From CAZEAP01 sp964510315 (GTDB lineage: Bacteria; Planctomycetota; Brocadiia; SM23-32): a DNA stretch of 64,000 nt. The position numbers were made by a program, and so were the translations under genes. This document shows positions 52,271 to 60,645 of the stretch, piece by piece. The notes under the pieces were generated by a model. That model was not told the DNA's origin, searched no databases, and saw only the letters and a program-made list of their open reading frames with translations. Positions within the stretch are counted from its first letter, which is position 1, and every line of letters starts with the position of its first letter. The stretch spans positions 40,425-104,424 of the forward strand of contig CAZEAP010000011.1 of assembly GCA_964510315.1 (NCBI GenBank). Reading direction: 5' to 3'.

Positions 52271-52630
52271 GGACTCGTTGCCGAGGGGGTCGGTGGTCTT
52301 GGTGCGCCGGCCGGCCGAGTCGTAGCTGAAGGTGGTGGAGTTGGAGTAGGGGTCGGTTCTTTTCTTCAGCTTCCCGCCCTTGGAGTAGTAGCTGTTGGTG
52401 GCGGCGGTCTCGGTGTCGCCGGGGTTGACGGTGACGGTCTTGTAGGTGCGCCCGGCGTCCTCGTTAAGGGCCCTGGCGCTTCGTAGCTGAAGTCTATGGC
52501 GGCGTTGCGGGGGCTAAAGACGTCGGGCCACTGATTCCCCGCCTGCCGTATGCGTCCAGTCAGCACGCTGGGGTCGGCTACCCATCGATGCAGGTGACCA
52601 GAGGTGCTGCCTGCACATACGTTTGAAGTG
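52271..52630 (-). pseudogene. Rhs core fragment upstream of module E, frameshifted
   Basis: Two frames together give Rhs core: HLHRWVADPSVLTGRIRQAG, NQWPDVFSPRNAAIDFSYEA in one, then after a shift near 52475 GRTYKTVTVNPGDTETAATN, YYSKGGKLKKRTDPYSNSTT and SYDSAGRRTKTTDPLGNESV in the frame of tip E. No N-terminal Rhs region exists upstream. Confidence 0.72.
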
Positions 52631-52655
52631 TAGGGGATACGCGAGCGAGATGCAA
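52627..52655 (-). promoter_or_regulatory. Possible promoter at the upstream end of the Rhs array
   Basis: Minus strand TTGCAT (52655-52650), 17-nt spacer, TACACT (52632-52627), just before the first Rhs-derived codons. Confidence 0.4.
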
Positions 52656-53023
52656 GACTTTTATTTGTGGCTTTTCACGGGTGGGTCTGCGAGCCGCGGC
52701 CGGAGGCAGCTCCTACCCCAGCTTGCGCGCTCTGGCGAGCGGGCTACTTCTCATTCACCCCCGCTGCGGCGGGTTCTTTGACGGGGGCCTGGTCCTGGGG
52801 CGCGAGCCCGACCTGTCACCAGAGTCCGAGACCGTCACGATGCGGGTAAAGACAAGCCCGCCAATCCCGGGCAACCACACCTTACGATCGGCGCACCTGG
52901 GTGGGGCCGGGCTTGCGCTGCGCTCGCGGGCGAGGTATCATCCCGGCCGCCGATCCGCATACGGCTGAGCCACTCCTGCGCGCGTGCGAGGGGCCAGCAT
53001 CACCGGACCAGAGGTCACCTGTT
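52656..53023. other. Intergenic region between the Rhs array and the phosphohexomutase gene
   Basis: About 370 bases with no supported gene. I looked for the missing first helix of the four-helix-bundle gene here and did not see it. GAGGT before 53024 is the ribosome site of the next gene. Confidence 0.5.
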
Positions 53024-54352
53024 ATGAGCATCTTTAAGCCCTGCGACATTCGCGGCGTGTATCCCGACGAGCTGGACGAGACGACGGCGGAACTTACGGG
53101 GCGCGCGATCGGCACGGAGCTGGAAGGGGGCGACTGCGTGCTGGCCGGGGACGTCCGAACCAGCACGCCCGCCCTGAAATCCGCCCTCCTGAAGGGGCTG
53201 ACGGCGGCCGGAGCGGGGGTGATCGACGTCGGCACGACGCCGACGCCGGTGGCCTACTGGGCGAAGAGCCGGCTGGACGCGGACGGAGCCGTCATCGTGA
53301 CCGCCTCCCACAACCCCCCGGAGTACAACGGGGTGAAGTTCATCATCGGCGAGCTGCCCGTTACGCCGGAGGACGTGGAACGGGTGCGGCAACGTGTGGA
53401 GGAGGGGGACTTCCGCTCCGGGTCGGGCCACGCGGTGCACCGACCGGTAAAGGAGGACTATCTCCGGTGGCTGGGGGAGCGATACCGCGAGACCGGAGTG
53501 GGCCTGAAGGTGGTGGTGGATGCGGGGAACGGAGCGCTCTCGACCTGGGCGCCGGAGGCGTTCCGGGCGGCCGGCTACGAGGTGGAGGAGCTGTTCTGCA
53601 CGCCCGATGGGACGTTCCCGAACCGCTCTGCCAACCCGTCGAACCCCTCGGCCCTGGAAGCGGCCGCGGCCCGGACCCGAGAGGCCGACGCCGACTTCGC
53701 GGCCTGTTTCGACGGGGACGGCGACCGGGTGGTTTTCCTCGACGAGACGGGGGAATTCGTCCCGCCGGAGGAGACACTCATCCTCCTGGTGCGGCACGCC
53801 CTGGGCAAAGCGGACGGCCGGCGGGACGCCGTGGTCTACGACCAGAAGTGCACCCGCCTGGTGCCCGAGGAAATCCGCGAGGCCGGGGGGCGGCCCGTCA
53901 TGGAGCGTTCCGGCCACGCCTTCATCAAGCGGCGGCTCCTCCAGGAAGATGCATTGTTGGCCGGGGAAGCCAGCGGGCACTTTTTCTTCCGCGAGCTGGG
54001 CGGAGACGACGGGCTCTACGCCGCACTGCTGATGGGCCGGCTGCTGGGAGAACGGGGGCAAAGCCTGGGAGCGCTCCGCGCGAGCATCTCCCCCTACTTC
54101 ATCAGCGAGGACATACGGATTCCACGGCCCGGCGGCGAGGCCGAACGGGTGGTGGAGCGGCTCGGAGATGCCTTTGCCGACCGGCCCCAGGACCGCATGG
54201 ACGGGGTGCGCATCCAGTTCGAGGGCGGCTGGGCGCTCGTCCGCCCCAGCGTAACCGAACCGGCCGTCACCGTGCGCGTGGAGGGCGATTCACCCGAGCG
54301 GATGGAACAGATCAAGAGCCGGGTGCTGGAGGAAATCCGTCGCGCTCCCTGA
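53024..54352 (+). CDS. Phosphoglucomutase/phosphomannomutase
   Basis: A 442-residue alpha-D-phosphohexomutase that interconverts hexose 1- and 6-phosphates. The phosphoserine loop TASHNP (93-98, S95), metal loop DGDGDR (230-235), sugar loop GEASGHFFFRE and C-terminal phosphate loop RPSVTEPAVTVRVEG are all present. GAGGT lies 8 nt before the ATG. It would feed cell-envelope sugar nucleotides. Sugar preference is not readable. It stands at the border of the Rhs island. Confidence 0.93.
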   Translation: MSIFKPCDIRGVYPDELDETTAELTGRAIGTELEGGDCVLAGDVRTSTPALKSALLKGLTAAGAGVIDVGTTPTPVAYWAKSRLDADGAVIVTASHNPPEYNGVKFIIGELPVTPEDVERVRQRVEEGDFRSGSGHAVHRPVKEDYLRWLGERYRETGVGLKVVVDAGNGALSTWAPEAFRAAGYEVEELFCTPDGTFPNRSANPSNPSALEAAAARTREADADFAACFDGDGDRVVFLDETGEFVPPEETLILLVRHALGKADGRRDAVVYDQKCTRLVPEEIREAGGRPVMERSGHAFIKRRLLQEDALLAGEASGHFFFRELGGDDGLYAALLMGRLLGERGQSLGALRASISPYFISEDIRIPRPGGEAERVVERLGDAFADRPQDRMDGVRIQFEGGWALVRPSVTEPAVTVRVEGDSPERMEQIKSRVLEEIRRAP

Positions 54353-54369
54353 AAACGGCCGGCCCGGCC

Positions 54370-54996
54370 TCAGTCCTCGTCCTCACCCCGCAGACTCTTA
54401 ATACCCTCACGTGCGATAAACGGCACCAGGAGGAGCCCCGCCGCGGGGTCCGCCCACCACCAGCCGAGAGAGGCGTTCAGAACCAGGCCCGCGAGGATGG
54501 TCAGCGAGAGCCACGCGCAGGTGATGGTCTCGTAGGCATCGGTCCGCAGGGACCGGCTGCCCAGCTTCCGCGCGGTCCGCAGCTTCGCCCAGCCGAGCAA
54601 AGGCATTACGACGAGCGAGACGGCCGTCAGGACGATGCCGACGGTACTCTTCCCGGGCGTGGGACCGAGGCCGAGCAACCGGCGGGCCGAATCGAGGAGG
54701 ATGTAGAGGCCCAGCGCGAGGAGCAGCACGCCGGCTATCCGGGCCGTCCGCCGCTCCAGCCGACGCGCCGCGTCTCCCTCCATCCCCCTCAACTGGCGGA
54801 GGAACCGCCAGCCGACCACGACGCCGCTGGCTGTCTCAACGAAGGAGTCGACCCCGAACCCGACCAGTGCCACCGAACCCGCCATCACGCCGGCGGCGGT
54901 GGCGATAACGCCTTCTACGAGGTTCCATGCGACGGTCCCCACTTCAAGGAGGAAGGCCCACTTCACGGCCGCCCTCGGGTCTGACCGTCTCGCCAT
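54370..54996 (-). CDS. Cation diffusion facilitator-like transporter
   Basis: A 208-residue membrane protein with five or six helices. The CDF pattern is seen in AGSVALVGFGVDSFVETASG and later SRSLRTDAYETITCAWLSL, which carry the conserved acidic residues of helices 2 and 5. The cytoplasmic C-terminal domain is nearly absent, so it is a short variant. The ATG at 54996 follows GAGG. Metal specificity is unknown. Confidence 0.82.
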   Translation of the reverse strand: MARRSDPRAAVKWAFLLEVGTVAWNLVEGVIATAAGVMAGSVALVGFGVDSFVETASGVVVGWRFLRQLRGMEGDAARRLERRTARIAGVLLLALGLYILLDSARRLLGLGPTPGKSTVGIVLTAVSLVVMPLLGWAKLRTARKLGSRSLRTDAYETITCAWLSLTILAGLVLNASLGWWWADPAAGLLLVPFIAREGIKSLRGEDED

Positions 54997-55037
54997 GTGC
55001 GCGCATCCTCGGGAGGGAAAAGGTACGGCCGGGGGCG

Positions 55038-55508
55038 CTACTTCAGGATGATGTCCTCGCCGCTCATCGTGCGCTCGCAGTAACCGCAGCGCAAAGTCGT
55101 CGGCGATGTACCGACCACGTCGAAGGATGTGGTCACGTCCTGGTTGTTTGTAACGCAGTTGGGATTGATGCACCGGACGATGCCCCCGACGCGTTCCGGC
55201 AGCTCGACCTTCTGTTTCTCGGCCACCCGGTAGTCCTTGATGATGTTCAGGGTGGCGTCGGGGGCGATGAGGGCTATCTTGTTGACCTCCTCGGGGGTCA
55301 GTTCCCGCCCGGCGACTTTGATGAGGCCCTTCCTCCCCACCTTCCCGCTGAGCAGGTTCATCCCCACCAGCACCATCTCGTCCTCCTGTTCAACCCGCAG
55401 CATGTCGGCCACTTTGAAGGTGGCCTCGTTGCGGATGTGGTCGATGACGGTGCCGTCACGGATGGCCGAGACGTTCAGCTCCGGGCTGCGTTCCTGTTCG
55501 GCTCCCAT
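55038..55508 (-). CDS. pyrI: Aspartate carbamoyltransferase regulatory subunit
   Basis: A 156-residue protein with the allosteric domain (IRDGTVIDHIRNEATFKVAD; LLSGKVGRKGLIKVAG) and a zinc domain with CINPNC and later CGYC. It binds nucleotides and controls PyrB. It begins 2 nt after pyrB ends. All four zinc cysteines are present. Confidence 0.95.
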   Translation of the reverse strand: MGAEQERSPELNVSAIRDGTVIDHIRNEATFKVADMLRVEQEDEMVLVGMNLLSGKVGRKGLIKVAGRELTPEEVNKIALIAPDATLNIIKDYRVAEKQKVELPERVGGIVRCINPNCVTNNQDVTTSFDVVGTSPTTLRCGYCERTMSGEDIILK

Positions 55509-55510
55509 AC

Positions 55511-56431
55511 TCAGGCCTCCCCCAGAACCATGGCCAGCAGTGCCTGGCGGACCGGCACGCCGTTGGCGGCCTGCTCGAAGTAAACGGCGTAGGGCGTATC
55601 GTCCAGCTCGGGGGCCAGTTCGTCCACCCGGGGCAGCGGGTGCATGATGCGCAGCTCCTCCTCGGCGCCGCTCTTCTCCAGCAGCTCAAGGTCCACCCGG
55701 AAGGCCCCCTTGACCCTTTCGTACTCCAGCCGGTCGGCGAACCGCTCCTCCTGGATGCGCGTGCAGTAGAGGATGTCCAGTTCGGGAAGGACGGGCGGAA
55801 GCTCCTCGGACCGACCGTAGTCGTGGCCGACCGCGTCCAGCTCCCGCAGCAGCCCGCCGGGCACGGCGAGGGTCGGGGGTGAGATGAAGAGCTGCCGGCA
55901 GTCGAACCGGCTGAGGGCCATGACCAGTGAGTGCACGGTGCGCCCGTACTTCAGGTCTCCGACGAATCCCACGGTCAGCCCGTCGATTCGCCCTCGCACC
56001 TTCTGGATGGTATACAGGTCGAGGAACGTCTGGGTGGGGTGCTGGTTCGCCCCGTCGCCGGCATTAATGACCGGAACCCCCGCAATGCGGGCGGCCAGCC
56101 GGGCCGCCCCCTCCCAGGGGTGCCGCAGCGCAATCACGTCGCAGTAGCCGGCCACCACCCGTATGGCGTCCCCCAGGGACTCCCCCTTCTTGAAGGAGGA
56201 GCGCTCGGTGGCGCCGAAATCCAGAACCTGCCCACCGAGCTTCATCATCGCGGAGGCAAAGCTGAGCCGGGTCCGCGTGGAAGGCTCCAAGAACACGGTG
56301 GCCAGGATCCCACCCTCCAGCAGGCCGAAGTGGTCTTCGGCCTCCATACGGGCGGCCGCGGCCAGGACCTGCTCGATTTCGTCCCTTTCGAAGTCCCGGA
56401 TGCTGATTACGCTGTCGCCGCAGCCCGGCAT
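55511..56431 (-). CDS. pyrB: Aspartate carbamoyltransferase catalytic subunit
   Basis: A 306-residue enzyme making carbamoyl-aspartate in pyrimidine synthesis. Motifs: FLEPSTRTRLSF (carbamoyl phosphate), KKGESLGD (80s loop), GDGANQHPTQTFLD, FVGDLKYGRTVHSL and MHPLPRVDEL. The start at 56431 fits the family; the longer frame upstream is not supported. Gene order pyrB then pyrI as in many bacteria. Confidence 0.96.
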   Translation of the reverse strand: MPGCGDSVISIRDFERDEIEQVLAAAARMEAEDHFGLLEGGILATVFLEPSTRTRLSFASAMMKLGGQVLDFGATERSSFKKGESLGDAIRVVAGYCDVIALRHPWEGAARLAARIAGVPVINAGDGANQHPTQTFLDLYTIQKVRGRIDGLTVGFVGDLKYGRTVHSLVMALSRFDCRQLFISPPTLAVPGGLLRELDAVGHDYGRSEELPPVLPELDILYCTRIQEERFADRLEYERVKGAFRVDLELLEKSGAEEELRIMHPLPRVDELAPELDDTPYAVYFEQAANGVPVRQALLAMVLGEA

Positions 56432-56506
56432 GCCTCGGCCCTTTCGGCAGGCAAACGGTGTGGACTCATCGCCGCCGGCTGAATTATACCGCACCGGCCC
56501 GGCGCG

Positions 56507-57730
56507 TCAATCGCGGCCCTCGCTCCCCCACCCGTCGGGGGCCGAATCGCCACGCACAGACTCCGCCAGCACTATCGTGACGTCGTCGGGGGCGCTGGCC
56601 CCGCCGGTGAAGGACTCCATGCCGCTGATGACGGCGCGCAGGAAGTCCGGCCCGCTGATTGCGCGATGCTCCTCGGCCAGTTCCCTCAGCCGCCCCCGCC
56701 CGAAGCGCTCCCCCGCCTCGTTGGTTGCGTCCAGCAGCCCGTCGGTGTAGAGCAGCAATTTGTGCTCCGGCCCGAAGGGCACCGTATGCTCCTCGATCGC
56801 GGCCTCTTCGAGGCTGCCCAGCGGCAGGCCGCCCTCCTCCAGCCACCGGGTCTCCTCCCCCTGGAGCAGCAGCGGCGCCGGATGCCCCGCCGCGGCGAAC
56901 CGCAGCCGCTCCGCCTCCCGGTCGCAGACCGCGTAGAACGCCGTGGCGAACTGCCCCCGGGGGATCACCCCCAGCAGTTCCTGGTTCACGGCCTCCAGCA
57001 CGGTCACCGGCCTGCTCCTGTCCACCGCAGAGGAGTTGCAGATCATCCGGATCATCACCGCGATCAGCCCGGCCGCAACCCCGTGCCCCGAGGCGTCCGA
57101 GACCAGCATACCCACGCTGTCCCCTTCCAGCGGGATGACGTCGAAAAGGTCGCCGCCCACCTCCCCGGAGGGACGATAGAGGAAGTCGAAGCAGATTCCC
57201 GAGATGCAGAGCGGCGCCGAGGGGACCAGGCGACGCTGTATCTCCCGGGCCACCTTGAGCTGGTACTGGAAGCTGCGCCGCCACTCGGTGAGTTTCTGGT
57301 TCTTGGCGGTGACCTCCGAGAGAAGCGTCCGTATCCTGTCCTCCCGCTCCCGGCGCTCGGTCACGTCGCGGACGGTCTCGATGATGGCGCAGGCCTCCCC
57401 GTCGGGCTCGAACATGGGGTATACGTCGATCAGCAGGTAGTCCCCCGTCTCGGGGTGGCGCACCTCGCGCTGCACGGGCGTCTCCGCCCGGAATGCCTCC
57501 TCGGCGGGGCAGTTCTCGCAGAGGCAGCCCTCCAGCTCGGACGCCTCGTAGCACTTGCACTCCAGCAGGTCCTCCGCGTAGAACTCCCCCGCCGCCCGGT
57601 TGGCCAGCACCACCTGGTATTCCAGGTCGCGTATGATCAGCGGGTAGGGGATGGAATCCACCAGCGTGCCGACCATGAATTCGGGCGCGTCGGCGCAGCG
57701 CTTCCGGAATCTGTCGGCGATCTCTGCCAT
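56507..57730 (-). CDS. PAS-domain SpoIIE-type serine phosphatase
   Basis: A 407-residue regulator. Residues about 15-130 form a PAS domain (VGTLVDSIPYPLIIRDLEYQ) with an unusual Cys cluster (CKCYEASELEGCLCENC), which could bind a metal or heme. A short coiled coil leads to a PP2C-like SpoIIE domain (about 185-395) with GGDLFDVIPLEG, VSDASGHGVAAGL, LLLYTDGLLDATNE and PDDVTIVLAE. It probably dephosphorylates an anti-anti-sigma factor in a partner-switching pathway. Start at 57730 lies 7 nt after leuB. Confidence 0.9.
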   Translation of the reverse strand: MAEIADRFRKRCADAPEFMVGTLVDSIPYPLIIRDLEYQVVLANRAAGEFYAEDLLECKCYEASELEGCLCENCPAEEAFRAETPVQREVRHPETGDYLLIDVYPMFEPDGEACAIIETVRDVTERREREDRIRTLLSEVTAKNQKLTEWRRSFQYQLKVAREIQRRLVPSAPLCISGICFDFLYRPSGEVGGDLFDVIPLEGDSVGMLVSDASGHGVAAGLIAVMIRMICNSSAVDRSRPVTVLEAVNQELLGVIPRGQFATAFYAVCDREAERLRFAAAGHPAPLLLQGEETRWLEEGGLPLGSLEEAAIEEHTVPFGPEHKLLLYTDGLLDATNEAGERFGRGRLRELAEEHRAISGPDFLRAVISGMESFTGGASAPDDVTIVLAESVRGDSAPDGWGSEGRD

Positions 57731-57737
57731 GGGTTCC

Positions 57738-58808
57738 CTACCGGACGGTTTCGACCTCGCCGGCGGCCTCCACCACCAGGTCTCCCACCTCGGAGGTGGA
57801 GTGCCCCATCTTGCCGGCGCTGAGGCTCTTGATCTCACGCTCCGTCACGCGCATGACGGCCTTCTCGACGCGTTCGGCGGCGCTGCGCTCGCCCAGCTCC
57901 TCCAGCATCATGCCCGCGGCGCAGATGGCCGCCAGTGGGTTGATGACCCCCTGCCCGGTGTACTTGGGCGCGCTCCCGCCGATCGGCTCGAACATGGAGA
58001 CGCCCTCGGGGTTGATGTTGGCGCCCGCCGCGATCCCCATGCCCCCCTGTATCATCGCCCCCAGGTCGGTGATGATGTCGCCGAACATGTTGCAGGTCAC
58101 GATGGTGTCGAACCACTCCGGATTCTTCACCATCCACATGCAGGTGGCGTCCACGTGGGCGTAGTCGCGCTGGACGTCGGGGTATTCCTCCCCGACCTCC
58201 TGGAAGGTGCGCCACCACAGGTCGTGGGCGTAGGTCAGGACGTTGGTCTTCCCGCAGAGGGTCAGCATCTTCTTCTCGTCCCGGCGCCGGCAGTAGTCGA
58301 AGGCGTAGCGGATGCAGCGCTCCACGCCGAAGCGGGTGTTGATCATCTCCTGGACGGCCACCTCGTTGGGCGTACCCTTGTGGGTGAAGCCGCCGCTGCC
58401 GCTGTAGAGCCCCTCGTTGTTCTCCCGGACCACCACGAAGTCCACCTCCTCCGGGCCCTTCCCCTTCAGGGGGCAGTCCACGCCGGGGTACAGCTTGACC
58501 GGTCGGAGGTTGATGTACTGCTGCAGCTCGAAGCGCAGCTTCAGCAGCAGGCCCTTCTCCAGGATGCCGGGCGCCACGTCGGGATGTCCGACGGCGCCGA
58601 GATAGATGGCGTCGAAGGTCCTCAGCTCCTCCACTGCGGAGTCCGGCAGCACCTCGCCGGTGCGGAGGAAGCGGTCGCCGCCGAAGTCGTACTCCACCGC
58701 CTCGTAGTCGAAATCCTCCATCTCGCCGACGGCCCGCAGGACCTTCCGGCCCTCCCGGACGACCTCGGGTCCGGTGCCGTCGCCGGGTATAACCGCTATC
58801 TTGTGCAT
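57738..58808 (-). CDS. leuB: 3-isopropylmalate dehydrogenase-type enzyme
   Basis: A 356-residue NAD-dependent decarboxylating dehydrogenase. It begins KIAVIPGDGTGPEVVREG, and has LRPVKLYPGV, VVRENNEGLYSG, the metal-binding VDATCMWMVKNPEWFD and the NAD motif GSAPKYTGQGVINP. Isopropylmalate, tartrate and homoisocitrate dehydrogenases share these features, so the substrate is not certain. No other leu gene is next to it. Confidence 0.85.
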   Translation of the reverse strand: MHKIAVIPGDGTGPEVVREGRKVLRAVGEMEDFDYEAVEYDFGGDRFLRTGEVLPDSAVEELRTFDAIYLGAVGHPDVAPGILEKGLLLKLRFELQQYINLRPVKLYPGVDCPLKGKGPEEVDFVVVRENNEGLYSGSGGFTHKGTPNEVAVQEMINTRFGVERCIRYAFDYCRRRDEKKMLTLCGKTNVLTYAHDLWWRTFQEVGEEYPDVQRDYAHVDATCMWMVKNPEWFDTIVTCNMFGDIITDLGAMIQGGMGIAAGANINPEGVSMFEPIGGSAPKYTGQGVINPLAAICAAGMMLEELGERSAAERVEKAVMRVTEREIKSLSAGKMGHSTSEVGDLVVEAAGEVETVR

Positions 58809-59347
58809 CGCGCCAACCTTTGGTGGGGAAAAGGAAATCGTCGCCGGACAGGCAATCGAGCTTACAGGGGTGCGCCCAAAAAGTCAACGAGCCGCCCATG
58901 TCCCCATTGTTCTCGTCCCTGTTCTCGTCCTCGTCCTCGGCATTCCGAAGGGGGTGCGTAAGGCCAAGCCCCGCGAAGTGGGACGTTCGGGAGAACACCA
59001 GCCCTTGCATCGGGGATGCCCGCACCGTGGGCGGACGGTCGTCGCGGCGGGCTGAGTACACGTGTTCGCTAATATGCCGGGGTGTCGACCTCGCAGCCGC
59101 CTCGCCGGACGACCGGCTTTTGGAGTGCGACGCCCTGGCGTCGCTTTGCCTTTCGCCGGCTTGCCGGCGCTCGGTGCCGTTCGCTGAACCGCCGCCGGCG
59201 ATCTGCGCGGCCTCCCGACCGTTCCAAAAGCCGGCAAGAGGCCGGCGGGGCAGGTGAACTTGGGAAGTCGATTGGCCGTGCAGGTGCTGTTCTGGGCGCT
59301 GGTCGCTCTCTTTGCGGTTGTGCTCTGCCAGACGTTCGTTCCGGCTG
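58809..59347. other. Intergenic region with foldback repeat
   Basis: About 540 bases. Contains the inverted-repeat element at 59113-59234. A short plus-strand frame at 59254-59439 (LGSRLAVQVLFWALVALFAV) is possible but has no ribosome site and overlaps the truncated gene. I see no other coding sequence. Confidence 0.5.
59113..59234. repeat. Foldback (MITE-like) element
   Basis: A perfect 12-bp inverted repeat, CCGGCTTTTGGA at 59113-59124 and TCCAAAAGCCGG at 59223-59234, encloses about 98 bp with a second hairpin GCGACGCC-CT-GGCGTCGC (59127-59144). No coding capacity. Confidence 0.7.
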
Positions 59348-59851
59348 TTAGGAACATCTTCCGGGACTCGATGCTTGGCGTGCGCGCCGCAGAGCGAGAC
59401 GACTGTGATTCGGGGACTGGAACTCCCGGTAGTTCTTGATCTTCCTGGCATCAATCTTCGCGTGGCAGGTTGCGATGACACGCGGTTGCTGCTGCAGGAC
59501 GGCAATGGCGAACTCGCCGGGCGTCAGGTCGTCGTCCACGACTTCGACATCAAGGTCGCCACCCAACCGCCCCAGCTCGTCCAGAATCCGCTCGTATCCC
59601 GACTCGTCGGCCAGGTCGTCAAGGACGTACAGCGTCTCCTGGAGGACCGGCGGCATGTCCTCGTCGGGCTGGGTGAATATCCCAAGGAGCTTTCGGTCTG
59701 TCCTGTCCGAGTTGTCCAGCGCTGTAACGTCAACGCCCTGGCGGGCGAAGTAATCGGCGAAGGGCTCCAGGAGCGGCCGCAGATATCGCGGCTTGTCGAT
59801 GCACTGCAGAAACGAGAGGCTGCTGAAGTTCTTGAGCTTGAGCGCCGGCAC
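59348..59851 (-). CDS. Hypothetical protein, probably C-terminally truncated, downstream of lexA
   Basis: A 167-residue frame from a GTG at 59851 (VPALKLKNFSSLSFLQCIDK), with AAGGGACAGG before it and 13 nt after lexA. The sequence to about residue 150 looks well formed (YLRPLLEPFADYFARQGVDV, DDLTPGEFAIAVLQQQPRVI). The end (RLALRRARQASSPGRCS) looks like random frame, beginning near the repeat-rich region, so I infer truncation. I do not recognise the family. Confidence 0.65.
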   Translation of the reverse strand: MPALKLKNFSSLSFLQCIDKPRYLRPLLEPFADYFARQGVDVTALDNSDRTDRKLLGIFTQPDEDMPPVLQETLYVLDDLADESGYERILDELGRLGGDLDVEVVDDDLTPGEFAIAVLQQQPRVIATCHAKIDARKIKNYREFQSPNHSRLALRRARQASSPGRCS

Positions 59852-59864
59852 GTGCCTGTCCCTT

Positions 59865-60512
59865 CTAATCGTCTGGAGGTTGGAACGCTCCATCCATCAA
59901 TCGCATCACCCCGATCACCTTTCCCTGAATCCTGAAATCGCCCGAATCCACGTGTATGGGGTCCATCTTGCCGTTGGCGGGTTCGAGGCGGACGCCGCCC
60001 TTCTCCTTGTAAAAGCACTTGAGCGTGGCCTCGCCGTCGATAACCGCCACCACGATGTCGCCGTTTTCGGCCGTGTCCTGCTCGCGCACGAGCACGTAAT
60101 CCCCATCGTGAATTCCGGCCTCGACCATGCTGTTGCCTTCGACCCGCAACGCAAAGCCACCACGGCCCCGAAGCAGGTCCCTGTTGACGGGGATGCTGCC
60201 GAGGTCACCCTCCACGGCTTCGATAGGGCTCCCGGCGAGGATGCGCCCGACCACGGGCAGATGTTGTGCCGCATCGTCGCCACTCCCTTGATCCTCAATG
60301 ATGAGCGACCGGGCGCCGAGGTCGCCGCGTCGCAGGTGGCCCTTCTTCTCCAGCGCCTTCAAATGATCAAAGACGCTGGACGGCCCGATCTCGAACTCGG
60401 CGCCGATCTCTCGGACCGTAGGAGGCATCCCGTGCTCGTCGATGAACCCTTTGATCCAATCGAGTATTTCCCGCTGACGCGGGGTTGCTTGCTTGGGTGC
60501 CGCTGGTGACAT
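59865..60512 (-). CDS. lexA: LexA SOS repressor
   Basis: A 215-residue repressor. N-terminal winged helix (PRQREILDWIKGFIDEHG, PPTVREIGAEF, SSVFDHLKALEKKGHL), cleavage site A93-G94 in RILAGSP, catalytic S128 in VEGNSMVEAG and K165 in GEATLKCFY. It represses DNA-damage genes and self-cleaves when RecA is activated. The helix SSVFDHLxxLExKG is close to that of LexA proteins recognising GAAC-N4-GTTC. A palindrome lies in its own upstream region. Confidence 0.95.
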   Translation of the reverse strand: MSPAAPKQATPRQREILDWIKGFIDEHGMPPTVREIGAEFEIGPSSVFDHLKALEKKGHLRRGDLGARSLIIEDQGSGDDAAQHLPVVGRILAGSPIEAVEGDLGSIPVNRDLLRGRGGFALRVEGNSMVEAGIHDGDYVLVREQDTAENGDIVVAVIDGEATLKCFYKEKGGVRLEPANGKMDPIHVDSGDFRIQGKVIGVMRLMDGAFQPPDD

Positions 60513-60544
60513 TGTCAGTTCTCCTACCTACATCCGGTAGTCGT

Positions 60545-60566
60545 TTTGCTGGGGACACCCAGCAAA
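60545..60566 (-). promoter_or_regulatory. Palindrome upstream of lexA, candidate operator
   Basis: TTTGCTGGG (60545-60553) and CCCAGCAAA (60558-60566) form a 9-bp inverted repeat with a GACA spacer. It follows a minus-strand TTGACG (60572-60567) and lies 33 nt before the lexA start. It is not of the GAAC-N4-GTTC type. Confidence 0.5.
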
Positions 60567-60645
60567 CGTCAACCCTCACTGGCCGGGATGAGGCAGCAGC
60601 GCAATTTCCGCCGACCAAAGCGCCTTGCTGGCCATTACGCGTTTC

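Noticed and set aside
59254..59439. Small plus-strand membrane-like frame
   Set aside because: No ribosome site, overlaps the gene downstream of lexA, and the second half lacks protein-like composition.
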